Of a DNA stretch of 64,000 nucleotides, positions 57,201 through 64,000 are shown piece after piece. Under the pieces are notes generated by a model. The model did not search any database and was not told where the DNA came from. It saw only the letters and a program-made list of their open reading frames with translations. The stretch covers positions 85,145,001 to 85,209,000 of the forward strand of contig CM075656.1 in NCBI GenBank assembly GCA_037953625.1, read 5' to 3'. This DNA is from Crotalaria pallida (taxonomy: Eukaryota; Streptophyta; Magnoliopsida; Fabales; Fabaceae). Numbering within the stretch: position 1 is the first letter of the stretch; each line of letters starts with the position of its first letter. The position numbers and the translations under genes were made by a program.

Positions 57201-57978
57201 ACAAAAATTATTATTGCCTTATGTTATCATAATCTTCTCCGTAGAGCTGTCACTAACAGTATTTAACGCTATTTAGACATTCGAGGAAGCTGATACAAAT
57301 CATGATGGAAAGATTGACAAGGAGGAATGGCGAAGCCTTGTCAGCCACCATCCATCCCTTCTGAAAAATATGACTCTTCGGTATCTTAGGTGAGTTTCTT
57401 CTTACTAATAACTATATATCAGTTTTGGAATTCCATTGAATCCTATGGCCATTGAAGGAAATCTTGCCATTTTATATTGTTTGTTTGTTAGAAGTTAAAA
57501 CAAACCACCACATTACTAAAACTATCTTTATTATTAATAAAGAGAATGAGGCAATAATTTTTCCATCTTTTCTTTTTACAGAAAAAACTTGAATAAATTT
57601 ATGTGGTTATGAAGGAATGACATCCCGAACTTATCTTTCCTCATCACATGTATTTATCCACTGTAATCCATAACACACGTTCTTTAACTGCTTCTGCTTC
57701 CGCTAGTTTATCAGCTTTCGGCTAGCTTATCAATTAGTTGTGCCAAACTGTGTGTAATTGTATATAATATGATTTAGAAATGGAATATTAGACTATGGTA
57801 TATACCTGAATGGCATCTTTGATGTATCTCTAGGATAGACATATCTATAATTGAACATTGTCTAGCACTTTGTTATCAAGCTCTAGCGATCTAACATCGG
57901 TCAAACTGTTTTCTTGGCAGAGATATCACAACCACATTCCCAAGCTTTGTGTTTCACTCACAGGTTGAAGATACTTGA
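54208..57978 (+). CDS. Calcineurin B-like calcium sensor, CBL2/CBL3 type, 226 aa
   Basis: Ca2+ sensor that binds and activates CIPK kinases; CBL2/3 types work at the tonoplast. Exons: 54208-54331, 54638-54720, 55041-55100, 55472-55580, 55778-55830, 56615-56695, 57277-57389, 57921-57978, totalling 227 codons with TGA, equal to Arabidopsis CBL2/3. N-terminal MVQCLDGLKHLC has Cys4, Cys12 and Cys19, near the S-acylation positions used for vacuolar targeting. Four EF-hands follow. The fourth (DTNHDGKIDKEE) is canonical. The second loop (Asp95-Ala106, DKKHHGALDFKA) has Ala where the bidentate Glu normally sits. The C-terminal FPSF motif is at 214-217, with Ser216 the usual CIPK phosphorylation site. 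ESLFADRVFDLFD and NMTLRYLRDITTTF are family signatures. The main start is preferred over uORF 2 because only it gives the CBL frame. Confidence 0.95.
56020..56130 (-). mobile_element. Possible SINE fragment in CBL intron 5
   Basis: On the - strand, AACTCAGCTCGTTCA resembles an A box and GGGTTTAAATTCC a B box, but the spacing (about 75 bases) is wide and no poly(A) or target duplication is clear. Confidence 0.3.
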
Positions 57979-59697
57979 AGCAACTAGAGACATGAAGGGA
58001 GTCCTATCTAGTTTCGCTTGTTGATGTGTTTTGTACATTAATGAACATTTGCTTATGTAGTTGCTGCTTCATTGGGAATAAGAGGGGAACAGGATAGAAT
58101 ATATTAGTGTTTAAGCATTAGCACCAATATAGTTGTTGCCATATCATGATGGCTTGTAATCAGCATAGTTCAGACTTGTTGCTTAAAAAAAAAAAACTGA
58201 GTTTATGTTAGTTCTTGTGCCTAAAACCTGCGTTACCCTGTCATTTTCGGGTCCATATTATGCCCTGCGTGATGGATGAGTTTTATAGATTGTCTTTTCA
58301 TTTTGAACTTGATGGTATCAAGATTGTGAATTTTGGTTGAAAATTGAGAGTTGTGACTTGTGAGTAAAAAAACACGCTGTTAGGATTAAAAAAAAACTTT
58401 GAAAACCAATTTATTCAAATTAATAGTTATGGAGTGATTCCAAACATTTTTTTATTCAATCAAATTCTTCATCCAATCCCATCCCAACATTACCACCATT
58501 GCCCGATCACGCGGTGGTCGTGCCCTATGGGGGGCCGGTGGCGGTTCACTTGATGTTTGGATGGGTGTAATGAGAGGTGGAGTTTGGTGATTTGGATTTT
58601 CTAACTTTGAAATTGGTCTTTGATGGCATTAACAAATCTGAATTGTTGGATGATGATCAAACTTTTTAGATTAGATTTGATTTGTGTTTTGATTTTGATT
58701 TTTTGAGGTCGAAATCTAAGTCATTCGATTTTCATCCAACAACTCTGTGTGATTGAAGTTACCAACCTGCCATGTTTGAGAGTCCATTGTTTAACATATT
58801 TAAATCTTAGTTTTTTTTCTTAATCAAAATTCTCTCAATGTTATTTTTAAATATCCTATTTTAATATTTAACAAATATCTTTATGCTAGCAAATGAAAAA
58901 GATATGCAAATAAAAATATAATTTCATTCATGGATAATAATAATGATAATAATAATAATCCACAACATTAAATTTTAAAATAAGTTTTGGTGTTAAAAAA
59001 ATTAAATAGAGTTTCTTTCTTTCTGATCAACATAAAAATAATAAAGACTACTAAAATTTTAATTAATATAATAATAAATAAATATGCAAATAGGGATGAC
59101 TTTAATATAGACGAACTATTCTCATATTTTTTATGATCATATTTGAAAAACTTAAGTAAGGCTCATTTACATTATTGAACCTGAAATTGTTTATGCAAAA
59201 CTAGTGATTTAGTCCTCTTGATTATTTTCGGATTTTAATTTCACCTAAAAAGTTTATGTTTTTTCTTGAATTTGATCCTAATTTTTAAAAAAATTTAAAA
59301 TGGGCCCTAAATCCATTTTTTATATAACAATTTTTTTTTAAATGTGATGAATGTGTTTTGTAGATATTTTCATTGTGAACTCAAAGATACCCCCGATTAT
59401 GAATTTTGGTTGAGAATTAAGAGAGTCATAGAAACATTTATCTTCAATTGTGATGGTATGTGATTGTGATTTTTCTAAGAATCTCCAAAGTAAATTATAT
59501 TATTTCATTTTAGTGATTATACTAAAATGGTGAAAGTGAGTGAAAATGAAAGGGGTGGGTGGGTGAGTGCAAGGAAAAGAATAAGGGTGAAGTAGATGAA
59601 AGAAGGATATTTTAAAAAATTTGGGTGCAAAGATTTTAAAAGGATGAATTTGAGCAATAAAAGGGTTGTTGTTAATAGGATTGTCTGAAGATGAGAA
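57979..59697. other. CBL 3' UTR and intergenic DNA
   Basis: The first 200-300 bases are the likely CBL 3' UTR. The rest is AT-rich, with a repeated phrase (GTGAATTTTGGTTGAAAATT near 58326; ATGAATTTTGGTTGAGAATT near 59400). No gene. Confidence 0.45.
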
Positions 59698-60612
59698 ATG
59701 GGAAGAATTTTTAATTTTTGGCCCATATTTGAATTTTTGGTTTTCATTTTTTCAAAAAAAAAAAAACCTTCAATGTTAAATATTTTTCGACTTCGAGACA
59801 TCGGAAACTTTAAAAAATACACTTCTTATATACTCCAATTAGAAATATGTTTCGACTCACGACCCTGGTAACTCGGAAGTGATTTGCATATGCTACAAGA
59901 AGATATGGAACCGAACCATAAACATCTAATCCCTGTTCCTGACCAGGCACCAATTTTTAATTTTTAATAAAGGAGCAATACTTTTGAAATGCAATCTGAG
60001 GGTTGGATTTTGAAGAATTTAGAACATAGTACCTCCCCCGTCGCATTGGTACCTATCTCTCTCCTTTCATGTGCATGTTAGGATTGCCTGGTGTTATAAA
60101 AGAGGAGCTCAAAGGTGTTGTGAGTCATCCTCGGATAAGCTATTAGATATGGTTATTTTCTATCTTTTCCACATTGGTTGAGTGAATGGAAATGAAGCAT
60201 TGCGTTTCCTATTCTGGACACACTAAATGGCTAAGCATGATCATGCGTTAAGATGCCAGGAACTACTCATCACTATAATTTGCTAGATTACATAATAGTA
60301 GTTAAGTCAGCTTCACCATTCTGCTACATAATAGTTCATAGATATTCCAATTTAAGACACAGTCCGAAAAGGAGAACCGAGTGAGAAAGGGAGAACAGAG
60401 TCTGAAAGCGTATTGTTTTTTAACTTCCGATCGTTCAGTGTAGATTTACACTTTAGACGCTATGAATCGGAACATATTTAAGATTGGGGTGTGTAGGAAG
60501 TGTGTTTTTTTTTAAAAAAAATTTCGACATCTCGAAGTTAGAAAATATTTAATGCAACGGATATTTTTCGTTTTTTTTTTTTTATAAATGGACACCAAAA
60601 ATTAAAACTCAA
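59698..60612. repeat. Inverted repeat pair, possible foldback element
   Basis: TTAAATATTTTTCGACTTCGAGACATC (59777-59803, read in part) is inverted at about 60525-60552. Outward, TTTTTAATTTTTGG near 59709 pairs with CCAAAAATTAAAA near 60595. Arms are about 110 bp and imperfect; the ends are not exact. Confidence 0.55.
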
Positions 60613-61428
60613 TAAAAAAAGAGAATGAGAAAATGTAAGAGTGTATTTCCTCTGTTTGAGTATATATTTCACACATATAACACAAATTAATCAGCTAAAC
60701 TAACTTTTTGTGACTTTTCTTAATTAACGACAGTTACCCTTCAATCATCTCTTTAACCCTTTGTTAGCATAAGATTAAAAAAAAAAAGTGAGAAAAGAGA
60801 AAAAGAAAACACAAATTAAGAAACATTTTCTCTCCTTTGATTAATTAAAAAATTTAAAGCCAACCCACTAAGCTAATAGCCCGTTGTGCGGGCGGAACAA
60901 GAAGAGAAACATCATCTCTTTCTCTTCCTTTTTTTACATCTTCATTTTTTTACGTCCATGTGTGGGAACTTGGGGACGTAAAAAAAAGCTCCTATCAACT
61001 TGTTCCGACCTAATATACGACCAAAATCTCGTGCTAAAGAGTGTGAAGGTTTGAGTCCTCTCCAAAGCATAATATTGAAATCTCTCATTGCATTAGAATA
61101 AGTTCGGCCGCGGATAACGAAATCTCATGATCTTCTCAATCTAGAAATAAATAAATAAATTGAGTCATATTTTATGAATTTTTGATGTTATCTCTTATTT
61201 GATTTTTTTTTTAAAGTTTAGATACATTTTCATCTTTTACCGATATAATTATTATTTTTAACTTTTTTTTTATCTTATCAAATAAGCAAAGAAAAAATTC
61301 AATTTTTATTTTTCTTCATTTACTTTTTTTCGTATGAGACAAAGTAAAAATTCTATCTCACTTTCTTATTTTTTTACTTTCTTTTTCACCAAAATCTTCT
61401 CAACTACCTATCAATCAAAGCCTCAATC
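60613..61428. other. Intergenic, no gene seen
   Basis: AT-rich with T runs. The 13-bp left target duplication of the SINE is at 61416-61428. Confidence 0.5.
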
Positions 61429-61618
61429 ACGAACGTGGAGTTGGTCAAGTGGTAGTTTACTTGATCCTTTAACCAACTGGTCTCAAGTTCGAGTCTTGGG
61501 TATGAAGCAACCCCCGCTAGGATATCCCTACCGCTTAGTGCGAGCACAGTTGGATCAGACGGGATAAGTCAGATTCTGGATAAACCAAATACGGGTACCA
61601 ATTGGTGTAAAAAAAAAA
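61429..61618 (+). mobile_element. tRNA-derived SINE with perfect 13-bp target duplications
   Basis: CAAAGCCTCAATC flanks it exactly (61416-61428 and 61619-61631). The head has a tRNA-like A box (TTGGTCAAGTGGTAG) and B box (CAAGTTCGAGTCTTGG). The tail is GGTACCAATTGGTGT plus about ten A. It is a different family from the Au-like copies. A 77-codon frame over it is an artefact. Confidence 0.92.
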
Positions 61619-61631
61619 CAAAGCCTCAATC

Positions 61632-62114
61632 TAAATTCCATAGTACAAAAAATTAATTGTGAAAATAAATAGATAAATGTGCGCTAACTATGGTTGGGAT
61701 AATTTTTGAGCACCAGCCTCCTCCTCTTTTTGTGACTCTACTTGGCACTTGCTGATGCAACGAAAGTTTTTTTTTGCTTAAACCCCGTTGATTATAAAGA
61801 AAAGAAATTAATATTTAAAAAGACCGATGTACCCTTAAGTTTATAGGTAAATCCCTCCTTTGTTTTGGGTATCTCACTAAAATCGACTTCTTTCTTCTCT
61901 CTCTTCACTCACTGCGGACGCTGCTTTCGGTGTGGTAAGTGCACCTCAAAATTTCTTCCCTTTGAATTTCACGAGTGACCCATGTTTCTTTTCTTCCCCA
62001 ATTCAACGCATGTCAAATCAAAATCGCTCCTTTTTCATCTTTTGCTTGTTTAATGTCACATTCATTATTATTCTCTGCTTCGAATTTTTTGTAGGCTGAA
62101 GCAGGTTTTTAACA
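61632..62114 (+). promoter_or_regulatory. Promoter and intron-containing leader of the last gene
   Basis: A leader exon appears to end at GTG before GTAAGT (61935), and the next exon starts after TTTTGTAG at 62095, 20 bases before the ATG. Upstream there is a pyrimidine-rich TTCTTTCTTCTCTCTCTTCAC stretch (61880-61910) near the likely transcription start. Confidence 0.5.
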
Positions 62115-63626
62115 ATGTCGTCCGACAAAACAGCTTCCATGTTTAACAAAGGTATGGCCCTTAATACAAAGTTTCAATTTTTTTTTAATTCCCTTTTCAT
62201 CATCATCATCATCATCATCATTATTATTATTATTATATTTTTTTTGTTCAACTTTTTTTGATAAGCATATTTTTGTTTGGTTTTTTTAAGGTGAGTGGTT
62301 TATGCTTTATTGGGGGGTTACAATGTACAAATTTAAGAAAGGTTTTTCTTACCCCTCAAATTTGGGTGTAAGATGATGGTGTGGAGTGAGAAATGATAAA
62401 TGTGATTGGTGATGTGACTTGAAAGGAGGAGTGTGAAAGAAAGTGAAATAGTGTGTAAAAAAATTAGGTAAGAGAAAATAGTGTAGAAATATAAGATTTG
62501 AATTTAATTTTTGGTTGGATTCTACTAGTGATATTCTCAGGAGTTTCATGGTTAAGCTGATTTTTGTAAATGCATGATACCGTTTTGTTTTGGTTTTTTT
62601 TTGGTTTTTTTTTTTTTTTTTTTTTTTTTGAGGTTATTGATGTCGTTTGATTCGTATATGCTGCATCATATTGCCTGCACCATTTGGTGGTCATGCTAGA
62701 ATTGGACAGAATATGGAGCATTTATGTTCTGGACTTCTGGTCTATGTTTGGTTATCTTATAGTTTTAAGTGGAACATAATATGAGAGGAGGGTTAAAAAG
62801 AGAACACTTTGCTCCGTTTTCTTTTGTCTGCTTACCGAAGCTACCTTAGTTTTTCTATTTGTGTTGATTACTGATAGTATTAGATTATGTGTTGACAACT
62901 TGACACGGATGTGCTATCATCGACCAGAGGCACTCGGTGGGTGTTAGTATTTTAAAACAACTTGTGATATAAGCACTTGATTATCTTTTTTTTTTTTTGC
63001 CTTGGTAGGAGGTCTTAAGGGGAGAGATGACAGCGCAACAAACTCAGCAAAGGGAAGGAGGGTTCAATTTTCAAATGAAGGTTAGCATCACTATTCTACT
63101 ATCTTCTTACTGCTTCTCAATTGAGTTTGCAAATACTATAGCTTGTTTCTGATGCATCTTTTTTTTTTATATGCAAATAATTTTTTTTTTTTGGGAGTGG
63201 GGGGATAAAACCCAGTTGCCGGGGTTTGAACTCTGGCACTAACACTTCATATCCCACAGCTCTCGGGGACTTGTTTGACTTTCGGATACTGGTCATATTT
63301 ACAACTGGTTGGGCAATCACCTTGCCAAAATTATTATTTGGTTATATATTGTAGGTCCATTTGAATCCATAATAGGTGTTTCTCCAAGATCTGTTATTAT
63401 TGTTTTCATCTTTCTGGTGACTTTGCATTCCAACACATGTATATCGAAATCTTGAAGTATATTATTCATTCTTTTCTTTCCTCCTAAGTCATGTTTCTTT
63501 TTTTCTGGACTATTTTTCACTCTCAAGGTGATTTTAGCAAAGGAGGAAAGGGAGACAAGGTTGCAAATGGTAAAAAGACCCCGGTCTCGAAAGAACTACA
63601 GGCATCAGAACCTAAAATTGGTCAAG
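62115..63626 (+). CDS. Partial gene, possibly Rpb4-like subunit of Pol IV/V (N-terminus)
   Basis: Three coding exons are visible: 62115-62151, 63009-63080, 63528-63626, with phases that join correctly (69 codons plus one base). The remainder lies beyond the window. The protein starts MSSDKTASMFNKGGLKG, continues with AKGRRVQFSNEGDF and KGDKVANGKKTP, and reaches ASEPKIGQ: a hydrophilic, Lys/Ser/Gly-rich N-terminus. From memory, plant NRPD4/NRPE4 proteins have the same organisation: MS-K...GR(K/R)(V/I)xF followed by a Lys-rich linker before the Rpb4 domain. The domain itself is not in view, so the name is tentative. Alternatives are any other protein with a basic disordered N-terminus. Confidence 0.55.
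62199..62236 (+). repeat. TCA/TTA microsatellite in intron
   Basis: About seven TCA units run directly into about five TTA units. Confidence 0.9.
63165..63275 (-). mobile_element. Probable SINE fragment in intron
   Basis: On the - strand, GTGGGATATGAAGTGTTAGT then GAGTTCAAACCCCGGC (B-box-like) are followed by a poly(A) run (T run at 63181-63192 on +). The head seems truncated and no target duplication was found. Confidence 0.4.
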
Positions 63627-64000
63627 GTTGCACTTGCTTTCATTTTCTCTTATATGTTTCTTGTGAGATTTTTGGAAATCATATGGAGTATTATTAATTT
63701 GGACTTGTATCCTGACTATTTATTTGGCCATTTGGGTTAAGTCACTATATTAACTTAATTTTCATTACATGAAACCATGGACTGATCCAGGAAAGGGTAG
63801 AGGGAGGGGTCCATTTTTTTTTAGTTAACCTGGTGCATAAAAATTAAAATATAAAAAATTATCTTATTAGTTTACCTTTATAGTGTGGAATGTGAAACAA
63901 TAGAAGAAAAGAAAAGCATTTACATAGAGACTTACTCAACCTCTTCTTTGAAGAAGTAATTATCAATAATGAAAATGAAATGCACTTATTAGTGGTTAGT
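63627..64000 (+). other. Intron of the last gene, continuing past the window
   Basis: Starts with a GT donor at 63627. No further exon with the expected continuation is visible before the end of the window. Confidence 0.5.

Noticed and set aside
61429..61618. tRNA gene suggested by A/B-box-like sequence
   Set aside because: No full cloverleaf; it has an A tail and perfect target duplications, so it is a SINE.

Overview
The window is nuclear DNA of a flowering plant, most likely a papilionoid legume. It is AT-rich, its genes have many GT-AG introns, and it is crowded with Stowaway-like MITEs (ends CTCCCTCCG...CGGAGGGAG flanked by TA), foldback elements, Au-type and other tRNA-derived SINEs, an L1-like LINE and a long LTR. 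The legume call rests on recalled resemblance of proteins and repeats, with no database search.

Six genes, all on the + strand, were assembled exon by exon; five are complete and end in frame at the length expected for their families. They are: (1) a 12-exon farnesyl diphosphate synthase, 342 aa (10706-16257); (2) a C2/VASt/C2/GRAM/VASt membrane-contact-type protein, 1026 aa, 9 exons (20016-25053); (3) a NIPP1-like FHA-domain protein phosphatase 1 regulator, 437 aa, 2 exons (27698-29643); (4) a BTB/POZ-NPH3 protein, 597 aa, 5 exons (46159-48731); (5) a CBL2/3-type calcineurin B-like Ca2+ sensor, 226 aa, 8 exons (54208-57978); (6) the 5' end of a gene running off the right edge, tentatively the Rpb4-like subunit of Pol IV/V (62115-63626).

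Layout: 1-3610 is the 3' part of a very long LTR. 3.6-10.4 kb holds MITEs, a tandem duplication and two SINEs. 10.4-16.3 kb is the FPS gene, with three MITEs in intron 1 and three nested MITEs in intron 9. 16.8-17.9 kb is a foldback element carrying a captured gene fragment. 20-25 kb is the C2-GRAM gene. 25.8-26.8 kb has two foldback elements side by side. 27-30 kb is the FHA gene. 30-36.9 kb is repeat-rich intergenic DNA with a retro-insertion bounded by 15-bp target duplications. 36.9-38.8 kb is a decayed LINE. 39-46 kb is largely unassigned. 46-48.7 kb is the NPH3 gene, 49-53 kb a dense MITE cluster, and 53.6-58 kb the CBL gene with a spliced, uORF-containing leader. 58-62 kb is intergenic with a SINE, followed by the partial last gene.

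The genes are an ordinary set of unrelated housekeeping and signalling genes with no sign of co-function. I see no convincing new biological system. The most interesting material is the transposon biology (gene capture, nested insertions, G-quadruplex-capable MITE ends next to splice sites) and some gene details (an altered EF-hand 2 and two uORFs in the CBL gene).
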